A stretch of 64,000 bases of DNA. It comes from Pseudomonadota bacterium (GTDB lineage: Bacteria; Pseudomonadota; Alphaproteobacteria; Sphingomonadales; Sphingomonadaceae). The notes beneath the pieces were generated by a model that made no database searches, was not told where the DNA came from, and worked only from the letters and a program-made list of their open reading frames with translations. Of the stretch, positions 8,284 through 16,988 are shown in pieces (the first letter of the stretch is position 1; each line of letters begins with the position of its first letter). Made by a program: the position numbers and the translations under genes. The stretch spans positions 1-64,000 of the forward strand of contig JAEXFD010000027.1 of NCBI GenBank assembly GCA_023400405.1, in the 5' to 3' direction.

Positions 8284-11058
8284 ATGACGGTCAATTTGTC
8301 GGGCAGCATGATCGGCTTGAGCCTGCTTACGGGCTCGAACACGCTTGCCGCCGGCACGGGCACGATCGCGTTCGAGAGCAAGGCGGTGCGGACGGCCAAG
8401 GCGCAGTTCACCACCGCCCCCACCACGCCGCCCTGGAAACAGGACAATCCGCTGCCGGTGAACGCCAGCCAGGTCGCGGCGATCAACGCACTCCGCTCGA
8501 TCGTGGACGGTGCGGGAAGCGCGAGCACCGCGCTGCCCGACGATATCCAGACCAGCTTCACGACCTACAAGGCGCTCGATCGGCTGCGCGTGCTCGCCGA
8601 GAGCGCAACGAGCACCACCAGCTCGGCAGCGCAGCGCGCGGCGCTTCAGAAGACCTTCCTCAAGGGGCTCGGCGATCTCGGCACCTATCTCGCCACCGCG
8701 CCGACCGACAAGGTCAACCTGGCCTTCGGTAAGCCGAGTTCGACGGCGACATCGACCCAGCTCGACGCGACCAACGCCTATGAGACCGACGGCAAGGGGC
8801 TGGTCAAGCTGCGTTCCGATGCGATCCTGGGCCTTACCGGGCAGGAAAAGTTTGCACTCACGCTCGACCGGCCGGGCCTGACCGAGCATTTCACCGTCGA
8901 TCTGTCGCAGGGCCAGCAGCCGCCGACGATCGATTCGGTGGCGGCGCAGCTCAACGCCGCGATCGCCACCACCCTGGTCTACAAGCCTGACGGCACGCCA
9001 CAGCTCGATACCAAGGGCGATCCCGTGACGCGCTGGCTCGCGCGTTTCGTGCCGCAATATTCAGGGGGAAAATGGGGCTTCAAGCTGGAGACCCCGGACG
9101 GCCTCGAGCATGTCACGCTCGGTCAGGTCGATGCCAAGGATTCGCTCGTCGTGGCGACCGGCCAGACCGCGCTCGACGCGCCGACTGCAACCAAGGTCTT
9201 CCGCCTCGACGATCCGGCTGCGGCAATGGACAAGACCGAGACCATGGGCACGATCCAGGCGCTCGATCGCTATGCGACGCGGCAGAACGAGCTCGCCCGG
9301 CGCACCACCAACGTCACCACCACGACCACCGACTATGACGGCAAGGTCACCAAGGTCACGACCCAGACCAGCAACGTCTACGCCCCGACCGACGCCGCCG
9401 CGGTGGCGACCGACGGCCAGGGCTACAGTTACGTCGTGGGCACCACCAAGGGCGACCTCGGCGCCAATCTGTCCGACGGCGATCCGAACCTGTTCCTCAC
9501 CAAGATGGACGGCGCGGGCAATGTCGTCTGGCAGCGCAGCCTTGGCGCCTCCGGCGCGTCGAGCGGTGCCGCGCTGTCGATCGGCACGGACGGCAGCGTC
9601 GTCGTCGCCGGCACGGTGACCGGCAGCTTCGCCGGCGCGAGCACCGATGGCGACATGGTCGTCGCCAAATATGCCGCCAATGGTGACGCGCAATTCTCGA
9701 CGGTGGTGCGGTCGCCGGGGATCGATACGGCCAAGGCGGTGGCGATCGGCAATGACGGATCGGTATTCGTCGGCGGCCGAGTCTCCGGCGACAACGGCGA
9801 CGGCTTCGTCGCGCGGATCGATGCGAGCGGCAAGCTGGCCGAGCGGCGGACGATCGCCGGCACCGGAAGCGAGAGCGTCAATGCGCTGGCGATCGCCGCC
9901 GACGGCAATCTGCTTGCGCTCGTCTCGCGTGACGGCACCGCCGAGCTGCGCAAGCTCGATGCCGGCGCGCTTTCGAACGACATGGCCAGCCTGTCGCTCG
10001 GGGCCGCCGATGCGCGCGTGCTCGCGGTGGCGGACGATGGCAGCATCGCGATCGGCGGGGCGACCAACGCGGCGCTCAACGGAACCCAGGTCAACGCGAC
10101 CAGCGGCGATCGCGACGGGTTCGTCGCCCGCGTCGATGCCGGGCTGGGCGGCGCGAGCGTGACCTATCTCGGCTCCTCGGCCGACGACCAGGTCGACAGC
10201 CTCGCCTTCATGGGCAGCGACCTCTATGCTGGCGGGCGCACCACCGGCGATCTCGGCGCCACCCGGCGCGGCCCGACCGACGGCTTCGTCGCGCGGATCG
10301 ACGCGGGGAGCGGCACGATCGAGAGCGTCAAACAATTCGGCCAGGCGCTGCTGCGCACCGAGCCGGTTCGCGTCGCCGCCGACCAGGGCGGCGCCAATGC
10401 GGTGTCGGCGCTCGGCTTCGGCCGCGGCACGATCAATCCGGCGATTTCGGACAAGGTGGCCACCCAGACCACGCTCCACGCCGGCGATTACTTCTCGATC
10501 AAGGCCGATGACGGCGCCGTGCGCCGCGTGACGATCGAGGCGAACGACACGCTGAAGACGCTCGCCACGCGCATCCAGGGGATGATCGGCGCCTCCAAGG
10601 GGACGGTGACCGCGACGGCGGTCGATGGCAACCAATCGCTGCGGATCACGATGAAGTCGGGCCATGCGCTCGAACTGCTGGCGGGGGGCGACGGTGTCGA
10701 TGCGCTCGCCAAGCTCGGCCTGTCGCCGCAGCGCATCTCCAGCCCCGCGCCGGTGTCGAGCAGTGCGCCGAAGGTCCGCCCGGGCGGAAGCTATGGCTTG
10801 GATCTCAGCGACGCGCTCGATCTTTCGACGGCGGATAATGCCAAGGTCGCGCTCGGCAAGATCAAGGACGCGCTGTCGATGACTCAGACCGCCTATCGTT
10901 CGCTCTATTGGGACGATGCCAAGGCAAAGCTGGTCGACGGCACCAGCAGGAACGCCGCCACCGGCACGCAATCGACCGCCCGCGAACAGGCGCAGCTCGC
11001 CAATTACCAGGCCGCGCTCAAGCGGCTCAATTCCTCGACGTCGCTGATCGGATTCTGA
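8284..11058 (+). CDS. flaEY: FlaEY-like flagellar protein with beta-propeller-type repeats
   Basis: The 924-residue protein has a flagellin/hook-protein-like N-terminal region. From about residue 370 it carries repeats of the SBBP beta-propeller type (recurring DGFVARIDA preceded by G-rich strands), and its Ser/Thr-rich C-terminal tail ends LNSSTSLIGF. It has few charged clusters and no Sec signal, as expected for a flagellar export substrate. Caulobacter FlaEY is a similarly large protein linked to flagellar genes, and the name is given on that resemblance. The ATG at 8284 follows a GAGGAGG. flgB starts two bases after its stop codon. Confidence 0.6.
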   Translation: MTVNLSGSMIGLSLLTGSNTLAAGTGTIAFESKAVRTAKAQFTTAPTTPPWKQDNPLPVNASQVAAINALRSIVDGAGSASTALPDDIQTSFTTYKALDRLRVLAESATSTTSSAAQRAALQKTFLKGLGDLGTYLATAPTDKVNLAFGKPSSTATSTQLDATNAYETDGKGLVKLRSDAILGLTGQEKFALTLDRPGLTEHFTVDLSQGQQPPTIDSVAAQLNAAIATTLVYKPDGTPQLDTKGDPVTRWLARFVPQYSGGKWGFKLETPDGLEHVTLGQVDAKDSLVVATGQTALDAPTATKVFRLDDPAAAMDKTETMGTIQALDRYATRQNELARRTTNVTTTTTDYDGKVTKVTTQTSNVYAPTDAAAVATDGQGYSYVVGTTKGDLGANLSDGDPNLFLTKMDGAGNVVWQRSLGASGASSGAALSIGTDGSVVVAGTVTGSFAGASTDGDMVVAKYAANGDAQFSTVVRSPGIDTAKAVAIGNDGSVFVGGRVSGDNGDGFVARIDASGKLAERRTIAGTGSESVNALAIAADGNLLALVSRDGTAELRKLDAGALSNDMASLSLGAADARVLAVADDGSIAIGGATNAALNGTQVNATSGDRDGFVARVDAGLGGASVTYLGSSADDQVDSLAFMGSDLYAGGRTTGDLGATRRGPTDGFVARIDAGSGTIESVKQFGQALLRTEPVRVAADQGGANAVSALGFGRGTINPAISDKVATQTTLHAGDYFSIKADDGAVRRVTIEANDTLKTLATRIQGMIGASKGTVTATAVDGNQSLRITMKSGHALELLAGGDGVDALAKLGLSPQRISSPAPVSSSAPKVRPGGSYGLDLSDALDLSTADNAKVALGKIKDALSMTQTAYRSLYWDDAKAKLVDGTSRNAATGTQSTAREQAQLANYQAALKRLNSSTSLIGF

Positions 11059-11060
11059 CC

Positions 11061-11474
11061 ATGGCCGATATGCCCCCGATCCTCTCCGCCATCCAGGCGC
11101 GGATGCAGAACCTCTCCCAGCGCCAGCAGGTGATCGCGCAGAACATCGCGAACAGCGAGACGCCGGGCTACAAGGCGCGCACCGTCGAGGAGCCGAGCTT
11201 TTCGGGTCTTCTCGAAGGCAGCGGCATGATCTCGGTGGCCAAGCCGCAGGTGCAGCTCACCGCGGGGATGAAGGGGCTCGGCGCGATCCAGCCGGCCGGC
11301 AGCGGCATCGTGCTCGACAAGGACGTGAGCGAGACCAAGCCCGACGGCAACAACGTCACGCTCGAAGACCAGCTGCTCCGGATGGGCCAGGTCCAGGCGG
11401 ACTTCACCGCGATGACCAACATCTACCGCAAGCAGCTCGCCATGCTGAAGATCGCCGCGGGCAAGAACGGCTAA
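11061..11474 (+). CDS. flgB: Flagellar basal-body rod protein FlgB
   Basis: FlgB forms the proximal rod at the MS ring. The 137-residue product shows the rod-protein N-terminal signature RQQVIAQNIANSETPGYKAR and the C-terminal part with VTLEDQLLRMGQVQADF and MTNIYRKQLAMLKIAAG. These are the two helices that form the rod core. It lies directly behind the flaEY-like gene, and its partners flgC and fliE are 7 kb away on the other strand. Confidence 0.93.
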   Translation: MADMPPILSAIQARMQNLSQRQQVIAQNIANSETPGYKARTVEEPSFSGLLEGSGMISVAKPQVQLTAGMKGLGAIQPAGSGIVLDKDVSETKPDGNNVTLEDQLLRMGQVQADFTAMTNIYRKQLAMLKIAAGKNG

Positions 11475-11493
11475 GGCGCCCACACCTTCCTGC

Positions 11494-11586
11494 TCCCGGC
11501 GAAGGCCGGGGCCCAGCTTCCGCAGCGTCAAAGCGATGGTCCGCCCTCGAAGCCGGTGGCAACTGGGCCCCGGCCTGCGCCGGGGA
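11494..11586. repeat. REP-like inverted repeat between flgB and the FlgN-like gene
   Basis: The arms are CCCGGCGAAGGCCGGGGCCC at 11495-11514 and its near reverse complement GGGCCCCGGCCTGCGCCGGGG at about 11566-11585, around a 50-base centre. Each arm also folds on itself. Elements of this kind are common between genes in sphingomonads. Here it sits between two convergent genes and probably ends transcription both ways. Confidence 0.7.
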
Positions 11587-11612
11587 ACTGGATCAGTGCA
11601 ACCGCCTGCTTC

Positions 11613-12038
11613 TCAGAGCCGCGCGTTGATCGAGATCGGCGCCGGCGCGTCCATGCCGGAGAGCCCGCCGCACGCGCCATAGGTGGAGCTGCGGCTGCCG
11701 GTGACGCGCTGCGCCTCCGCGGCGATTGCGGCCATCATGTCCACCGAAAGCTCGATCTGGCGGGCCAGGATCTGCGCGTTGACGCGCGAGGCGTCGCGCA
11801 AGCAGCGGCTCGCCTCGGCAAGCCGCTCGCGCGCCTCCGGATCGAGCTCCGCAGCCCAATCCTCGGGCGCCTCACGCTTCAATCGGGCGAAGGCGGCTTC
11901 GATTTGGCCCGCGAGCCGCAGCTTGGCCGCAGCGATCTCGGGAAGCTCGGGAAGATAGGGATTGAGGGCGAGCTTCTCGCTCTCCTCCTCCATTAGCGCG
12001 GTGAGCGAGAGCATCGCATCGAGAAGCGGTTCGGTCAT
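11613..12038 (-). CDS. FlgN-like flagellar chaperone (FlbY position)
   Basis: The 141-residue product is almost entirely helical with an acidic N-terminus (SLTALMEEESEKLAL) and the FlgN-like arrangement of a long amphipathic helix pair. Its C-terminal tail contains a short Tyr/Gly patch (STYGACGG). FlgN chaperones the hook-filament junction proteins FlgK and FlgL. It overlaps flgJ by four bases as the last gene of flgI-flgJ-orf, where Caulobacter has flbY. Similarity is weak by eye, so the family assignment is inferred partly from context. Confidence 0.5.
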   Translation of the reverse strand: MTEPLLDAMLSLTALMEEESEKLALNPYLPELPEIAAAKLRLAGQIEAAFARLKREAPEDWAAELDPEARERLAEASRCLRDASRVNAQILARQIELSVDMMAAIAAEAQRVTGSRSSTYGACGGLSGMDAPAPISINARL

Positions 12039-12337
12039 TTCATGGCCTGCTGGAGCTTGAGGATCTGATCGAGCACGGCGGGGGCGAGGCCGATGCCGCC
12101 GCGCCGCGCCATCTCGGTGCCGAGCTTTTCGGCCAGGATCCCGCGGAACATCTCTTCGCCATGCCCGCCGGAGAACTCTCCGTCCTGCTGAGCACCGTCG
12201 AGCATCAGCTGGGTCATCTGGCCCAGGAACACCGATTCGAAGGTCCGCGCGGTCTCGATGCTCCTGGGATCGGCCTTGGGCAGCGGCTTGGCCGGCGGCG
12301 TCGCGGCGGGGGTGGGAAGGGGACCGATGTCGGACAT
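12035..12337 (-). CDS. flgJ: Rod-assembly protein FlgJ, short form without muramidase
   Basis: The 100-residue product matches the rod-capping N-terminal domain of FlgJ (ARTFESVFLGQMTQLMLDGA, then GEEMFRGILAEKLGTEMARRGGIGLAPAVLDQILKLQ). It lacks the C-terminal glucosaminidase domain found in enterics, which is usual in alphaproteobacteria, so a separate enzyme must open the peptidoglycan. The ATG at 12337 overlaps the flgI stop codon as TGATG. Confidence 0.9.
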   Translation of the reverse strand: MSDIGPLPTPAATPPAKPLPKADPRSIETARTFESVFLGQMTQLMLDGAQQDGEFSGGHGEEMFRGILAEKLGTEMARRGGIGLAPAVLDQILKLQQAMK

Positions 12338-13437
12338 CACTGGACCTCGATATCGGCCTGGAGCGCGCCGGCGCTCTTCACGGCCTGGAGGATGGTGATC
12401 AGGTCGCGCGGCGAGACGCCGAGCGTGTTGAGCCCGCTCACCAGCGTATTGAGACTCGCGCCGTTCACCATCGCCAGGCTGGCGCCGTTGCCGTCATTGA
12501 CCTGGACGCTGCTGCGCGGGACCACGGTGGTCTGGCCGTTCGACAGCGGCGCGGGCTGCGAGACCTGCGGCGCTTCGGAGACCGTGATGGTCAGCCCGCC
12601 CTGGGCGATCGCAACCGGCGTGATCTTGACGTCGTTGTTCATGACGACGGTGCCCGAGGCTTCGTTGATGACGACGCGCGCCGGCTGATCGACCTTGATT
12701 TCCAGCTCGCCGATCCGCGTCACCAGGTCGATGACGTTGCCGACGAAGTTGCTGCCCGGCGTGAGCTGCACCGTGCCCGGATCGAGCACCTGGGCGCTGC
12801 CGGGGAAGCGGCCGTTGATCGCGCCGGCGATGCGGTCCGCCGTGGCGAAGTCGGGGTTCTTGAGTGCGAGCTTGAGGCTGCTCGCCGAAAGCAGCGAATA
12901 GGGCACTTCGCGCTCGACGATCGCGCCGCCGGCGATCCGTGCGGAGGTCGTCACGCCGCGGCTGACGCTGGCGGCGGCGCCCTGGCCCTTGAAGCCGGAG
13001 ACGGCGACATTGCCCTGCGCGACGGCATAGATTTCACCGTCGAGCGCGCGCAGCGACGAGGCAATCAGCGTCCCGCCCTGCAGGCTGGTCGCATCGCCCA
13101 GCGCCGCCACCTGCACGTCGATCCGCGAGCCCGATCGGGCGAAAGGCGGCATCGTCGCGGTGATCGACACGGCCGCGACGTTCTGCGTCTTCATCTGGGT
13201 GCCGCGGATATTGACTCCCATCCGCTCGAGCATCGCCTGCATCGATTCCTCGGTGAAGGGGATGTTGCGCACGCGGTCGCCCGTCCCGGCGAGGCCGACG
13301 ACCAGGCCATAGCCGACCAGCTGGTTCTCGCGGACGTTCTCTACGTCGACGACGTCCTTGATCCGCGTCTGCGCAAAGGCGGGCGCGGCGAGGCCGATCA
13401 GGCCCAGCGAGAACAGGATGGCGATGAAGCGGCGCAT
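12337..13437 (-). CDS. flgI: Flagellar P-ring protein FlgI
   Basis: FlgI forms the periplasmic P ring around the rod. The 366-residue precursor has a Sec signal peptide (cleavage after AAPAFA, about residue 22) and the family blocks RIKDVVDVENVRENQLVGYGLVVGL cut by GTGDR, then NVAAVSITATMPPFARSGSRIDV. It ends with the conserved LNTLGVSPRDLITILQAVKSAGALQADIEVQ region. It is first in an operon with flgJ and the FlgN-like gene and has a CCTATAAG box upstream. Confidence 0.97.
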   Translation of the reverse strand: MRRFIAILFSLGLIGLAAPAFAQTRIKDVVDVENVRENQLVGYGLVVGLAGTGDRVRNIPFTEESMQAMLERMGVNIRGTQMKTQNVAAVSITATMPPFARSGSRIDVQVAALGDATSLQGGTLIASSLRALDGEIYAVAQGNVAVSGFKGQGAAASVSRGVTTSARIAGGAIVEREVPYSLLSASSLKLALKNPDFATADRIAGAINGRFPGSAQVLDPGTVQLTPGSNFVGNVIDLVTRIGELEIKVDQPARVVINEASGTVVMNNDVKITPVAIAQGGLTITVSEAPQVSQPAPLSNGQTTVVPRSSVQVNDGNGASLAMVNGASLNTLVSGLNTLGVSPRDLITILQAVKSAGALQADIEVQ

Positions 13438-13473
13438 TAACCCCCCGGAAAGTAGAAAAACCGCGCTTTTTCT

Positions 13474-13481
13474 CTTATAGG
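13474..13481 (-). promoter_or_regulatory. CCTATAAG box upstream of flgI
   Basis: The minus strand reads CCTATCCTATAAGAG, 37 bases before the flgI ATG, so the CCTAT is doubled. The box also lies 40 bases before fliX on the other strand, where TTATAGGATAG could act as a -10-like element. Confidence 0.5.
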
Positions 13482-13520
13482 ATAGGAGAGGACCGCAGCG
13501 GCCTTAAAGGATGCGAATTC

Positions 13521-13949
13521 GTGCGGATCGAAAGCCTATCGCCGATATTGGCGCGCAGCCTGATGGCGGCGCTGCCCAAGGTCGCGTCCGGCTTCCCGCC
13601 CGATCTCGCGGACCCGCCGCTGCCCGCCCGCACTTCGGTCCCGCCGCATCTCGCCAACGGCGCGCAGCCGCCCATGCCGTCGGTCGCAATGCTCGTCACG
13701 CTGGCGGCGAGCGACCCCGGGATCGAGCGGCGCCGCAAGCAGGCGGTCGAGGCCGAGCGCGGGGTCGACCTGCTCGATCGGCTGCACAAGGAACTGCTTT
13801 CCGGCACGCCGCGCCCCGAGCGGCTGCAGGAAATCGCGCAATGGTCGCAAAATTTCGAGGTTCCCTCCGAGCCGACGCTCGCTGCAATCCTGTCCGACAT
13901 CGACCTGCGCGTGCGAGTCGAACTCGCCAAGCTCGATATCGAGGCCTGA
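13521..13949 (+). CDS. fliX: Flagellar assembly regulator FliX
   Basis: FliX in Caulobacter couples early flagellar assembly to FlbD activity by direct interaction. The 142-residue product has a disordered Pro/Ala-rich N-terminal half and the family's C-terminal helical domain: ERRRKQAVEAERGVDLLDRL, then LDIDLRVRVELAKL-type sequence near the end (SDIDLRVRVELAKLDIEA). The start is GTG at 13521 behind AAAGG; an ATG at 13511 is in another frame. It diverges from flgI, as in Caulobacter. Its presence shows that the FlbD pathway is kept although FlbD's ATPase looks damaged. Confidence 0.85.
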   Translation: MRIESLSPILARSLMAALPKVASGFPPDLADPPLPARTSVPPHLANGAQPPMPSVAMLVTLAASDPGIERRRKQAVEAERGVDLLDRLHKELLSGTPRPERLQEIAQWSQNFEVPSEPTLAAILSDIDLRVRVELAKLDIEA

Positions 13950-13953
13950 CCCG

Positions 13954-13988
13954 GCCGAACCTTCCGTTACGGTTTGGCGGGGTTTTCG
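13954..13988 (+). terminator. Possible terminator after fliX
   Basis: GCCGAACC pairs with GGTTTGGC (one G-T pair) around a nine-base loop and is followed by GGCGGGGTTTTC. The stem is short and the T-run is brief. Confidence 0.35.
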
Positions 13989-14125
13989 ATGCCGGCTTCG
14001 AACGCGCTTGCATACCCGTTTTTGGGAACCTAGGCACGCCATGCTGGTTTCGCGTTCGAAACGCGTGGCAGCGGCCGAAACCGGACCCTCCGAGCCCGGA
14101 ACCGGCAAGCCTAGGAGAGTAATGT

Positions 14126-14539
14126 ATGTTGGCTTTGCTTATGGGGCTCGCAGTCGCAGCGGCCCCGGCTCCCCAGTCCGCCGATGCCGTAGTCGGCCGC
14201 TGGCTCACTCCCATCCATAACGGCATCGTCGAGATCCAGCGCTGCGGCGCGTCGATCTGCGGCCGGATCGTCACTTCCGACAAGCTGCGCGCCAATCCCA
14301 ACATGGCCGACGGCAACAACAGCAATGCTGCGTTGCGCAACCGCCGGCTGGTAGGCCTGCAGATCCTCAACGGCTTCAAGCAGAGCGGCGCCGGCTGGTA
14401 TGGCGGCAAGATCTACAATGCCGAGGACGGCAAGACCTACAGCGCCGAAGTCACCATGACCGGCCCTGACAAGCTCAATCTGCGCGGCTGCGTGTTCAAG
14501 CCGTTCTGCCGCACCCAGACCTGGACGCGCGTGCGCTAA
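14126..14539 (+). CDS. DUF2147 family secreted protein
   Basis: The 137-residue precursor has a short signal peptide (first 20 residues) and the DUF2147 pattern: GRWLTP, a central ICGRIV, then GLQILNGFKQSGAGWYGGKIYNAEDGKTYSA and a C-terminal LRGCVFKPFCRTQTWTR. The family is a small lipocalin-like beta-barrel domain of unknown function in the periplasm. Four Cys residues could form disulfides. The ATG at 14126 follows AGGAGAG; another ATG four bases earlier is out of frame. The gene is not obviously part of the flagellar system. Confidence 0.85.
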   Translation: MLALLMGLAVAAAPAPQSADAVVGRWLTPIHNGIVEIQRCGASICGRIVTSDKLRANPNMADGNNSNAALRNRRLVGLQILNGFKQSGAGWYGGKIYNAEDGKTYSAEVTMTGPDKLNLRGCVFKPFCRTQTWTRVR

Positions 14540-14590
14540 GGCGCCGCCGTCCCCCAAGTTTTTAGTAACCGCGTACAAGGAACCCCCCAA

Positions 14591-15892
14591 ATGTCCCCGA
14601 TCAAGCTTTCGCTTGCCGCCGGCAGCGCGCTGTTGACGCTCGCCGGTTTCGCCGGCACCGCCAATGCTCAGGCCTTCTATCTCCAGGAACAGTCGGCCCG
14701 CGGCGCCGGACGCGCCTTTTCGGGCGAAGCGGCCGATACAGGCGCGGATTCGCTGTGGTGGAACCCGGCCTCGATCGCGGGCATGGACCAGGCCGAAGTC
14801 TCGATCCACGCCGCCGCCATCCTGCCGCGCGGCGACGTTTCCGATCGTGGCACGGTGATCGCGCGCCCGGGCCAGCCCGCCGCGCCGGTCGGCGGCGATG
14901 CGGTGACGCACAATCCGATCAACAATGGCGTGCTGCCCTCGGGCGCGATCGCGATTCCGATCACCGATCGCATGGCGTTCGGCCTCGCCGTCACATCGCC
15001 GTTCAGCTTCACCACCGATTACCCTGCGTCGAGCTGGGCGCGTTACAGCGCCGACAAGACCCGGCTGCGCACGATCGACATCCAGCCGAGCGTCGCCGTG
15101 GCGCTGACCCCGTGGCTGCGCGCCGGCATCGGCCTCAACGTCGAATATACGGATGCGAGCCTCAGCAACGCGCTGCCCAACGTGCTCGCGGCGCTGCCCG
15201 ACGGCCGCCAGCAACTGAAGGGCGATGGCTGGGATGTGGGCTGGACCGCGGGTGCGCAGGTCCATGGCGGGCCGGTCACGCTCGGCCTCGCCTACAAGTC
15301 GCCGATCAAGCATGACCTCAAGGGCGATCTCACGGTCAGCGGGCTGGTCGGGCCGCTGGCGACGTCGAACCTCCAGCTCTCCAACATCCACGCGACCTTC
15401 TTCACGCCTTCCCAGGCGATCGGCAGCATCCGCTTTGCGGCGACGAACCGGCTGACGCTCAACGCCCAGGTCGTCCGCTATGGCTGGGACCGCTTCGACG
15501 CGATCCGCCTCGGCGTGCCGGTGAACGCTGCGATCCCGGAAAACTATCGGACGAGCTGGAGCTATGCCGGCGGCATCGACTATGCGATCTCGCCGGCGGT
15601 GACGGTGCGTGCCGGCGTGCAGCGGGCGCTGACACCGACCCAGGACACGCAGCGTGACGCCCGCGTGCCCGATTCCGATCGCTGGAACTTCGGCCTCGGC
15701 GGATCGATGGCGGTCACCCGCAACCTGACGATCGACGCCGCAGCGAACTATGTGACGTTCGCCGATGCGCCGATCGATCGCGTCACGGCTGCCTATGCCG
15801 GGACCCCGGCGCAGACTCCGATCGTCACCAACGGCGATCTGACCAACGCGCACGCCACCGTGCTCTCACTCGGTGCGCGCCTGAAGTTCTGA
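14591..15892 (+). CDS. FadL-family outer-membrane channel
   Basis: The 433-residue precursor has a signal peptide (cleavage after ANAQA, about 28) and FadL hallmarks. The mature N-terminus AFYLQEQSARGAGRAFSGEAA matches the plug region, followed by SLWWNPASIAGM. It continues as alternating beta-strands and ends in an aromatic residue (ARLKF), as expected for an outer-membrane barrel. FadL proteins import long-chain fatty acids or hydrophobic compounds. The gene stands alone between fliX/DUF2147 and flhB. Confidence 0.92.
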   Translation: MSPIKLSLAAGSALLTLAGFAGTANAQAFYLQEQSARGAGRAFSGEAADTGADSLWWNPASIAGMDQAEVSIHAAAILPRGDVSDRGTVIARPGQPAAPVGGDAVTHNPINNGVLPSGAIAIPITDRMAFGLAVTSPFSFTTDYPASSWARYSADKTRLRTIDIQPSVAVALTPWLRAGIGLNVEYTDASLSNALPNVLAALPDGRQQLKGDGWDVGWTAGAQVHGGPVTLGLAYKSPIKHDLKGDLTVSGLVGPLATSNLQLSNIHATFFTPSQAIGSIRFAATNRLTLNAQVVRYGWDRFDAIRLGVPVNAAIPENYRTSWSYAGGIDYAISPAVTVRAGVQRALTPTQDTQRDARVPDSDRWNFGLGGSMAVTRNLTIDAAANYVTFADAPIDRVTAAYAGTPAQTPIVTNGDLTNAHATVLSLGARLKF

Positions 15893-15917
15893 TGAAGCCT
15901 GGTTGCGAAGGAGCGGT

Positions 15918-16988
15918 TTAGCGCCGCTTCTTCGCGATCTTCAGCACATAGCTGATCACTTCCGCCACCGCGGCATAATGCTCGACCGGAATCGGCCGGT
16001 CGATCTCGGCGCTGGCATAGAGCGCCCGGGCGAGCGGCCGGTTCTCGACCAGCGGAATGCCGTGCTCGCCGGCGATCTCGCGGATCTTGAGCGCCAGCGC
16101 GTCCACTCCCTTCGCCACCACCACCGGCGCGGCCATCGCGCCGTGGTCATATTGCAGCGCCACCGCATAGTGCGTCGGGTTGGTGATCACCACGCTGGCC
16201 TTGGGGACGTTCGACATCATCCGGCTGCGCGCGCGCTGCATCTGGATCGCGCGGATCTTGCCCTTGATCTTGGGGTCGCCCTCGCTCTGCTTGTGCTCGT
16301 CCTTGATCTCCTGGAGGCTCATCCGCATCCGCTTGAGGAACGCGCGGCGCTGCCAGACCAGGTCGAACAGCGCGAGCGCGCCGGTCAGCATCGCGATCGG
16401 GCGCAGCATCGCGCGGACGATGCCGAACGCCGTCGCGCCGACATCGGGCAGGTCGGCGCCGATCATCTTGTCGATCCCGGCCGCGTGCGGCCAGGCGATC
16501 GAGGCCGCGATGCCGAAGACCAGGCTCAGCTTGGCGAGCGCCTTGCCGAACTCGACCAGCGACTGCTTGCCGAACATCCGCTTGGCGCCGCTCACCGGAT
16601 TGAGCTTGGACCATTTGGGCTTCACGCGCGCCCAGGAGATCATCGGCCGGCCCTGGAGCAGCCCGCCGAGCAAGGCGATGGCGCACATCGCCCCGAGCAC
16701 CGGCAGCAGCGCCGAGGCGACTGCGCCTATCAGGCCGCTCGCGAAGCTTTGCGCGCTTCCCGGCTCCATCCGGAAATCCTCGGCGCCGCCCCATAGCCGG
16801 ACGAACAGTCCGCCCATGCGCTGGATCGTATAGATGCCGAGCCCCCCGGTGACGACGAGCATCGCCACGAACATCGCCGCATGGCGGATCTCGGGCGCCA
16901 TCGGCACGTCGCCCCGCTTTCGCGCGTCCTCGAGCTTCTTGTCTGTTGGGTCGTGAGTCTTGTCCTCGTCGTCGCCGCCGCCCGACAT
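15918..16988 (-). CDS. flhB: Flagellar export switch protein FlhB
   Basis: FlhB is the export-gate protein whose self-cleavage changes substrate choice from rod/hook to filament. The 356-residue product starts with the usual charged DKTHDPTDKKLEDARKRG, has four membrane helices (about residues 35-210) and a cytoplasmic domain with the autocleavage motif NPTH at residue 270. The ATG at 16988 overlaps the fliR stop codon (TGATG). It is the last gene of flgC-fliE-fliQ-fliR-flhB. Confidence 0.96.
   Translation of the reverse strand: MSGGGDDEDKTHDPTDKKLEDARKRGDVPMAPEIRHAAMFVAMLVVTGGLGIYTIQRMGGLFVRLWGGAEDFRMEPGSAQSFASGLIGAVASALLPVLGAMCAIALLGGLLQGRPMISWARVKPKWSKLNPVSGAKRMFGKQSLVEFGKALAKLSLVFGIAASIAWPHAAGIDKMIGADLPDVGATAFGIVRAMLRPIAMLTGALALFDLVWQRRAFLKRMRMSLQEIKDEHKQSEGDPKIKGKIRAIQMQRARSRMMSNVPKASVVITNPTHYAVALQYDHGAMAAPVVVAKGVDALALKIREIAGEHGIPLVENRPLARALYASAEIDRPIPVEHYAAVAEVISYVLKIAKKRR

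Noticed and set aside
9061..10971. Minus-strand ORF inside the flaEY-like gene
   Set aside because: Shadow frame of a repeat-rich gene; no start site or family features.
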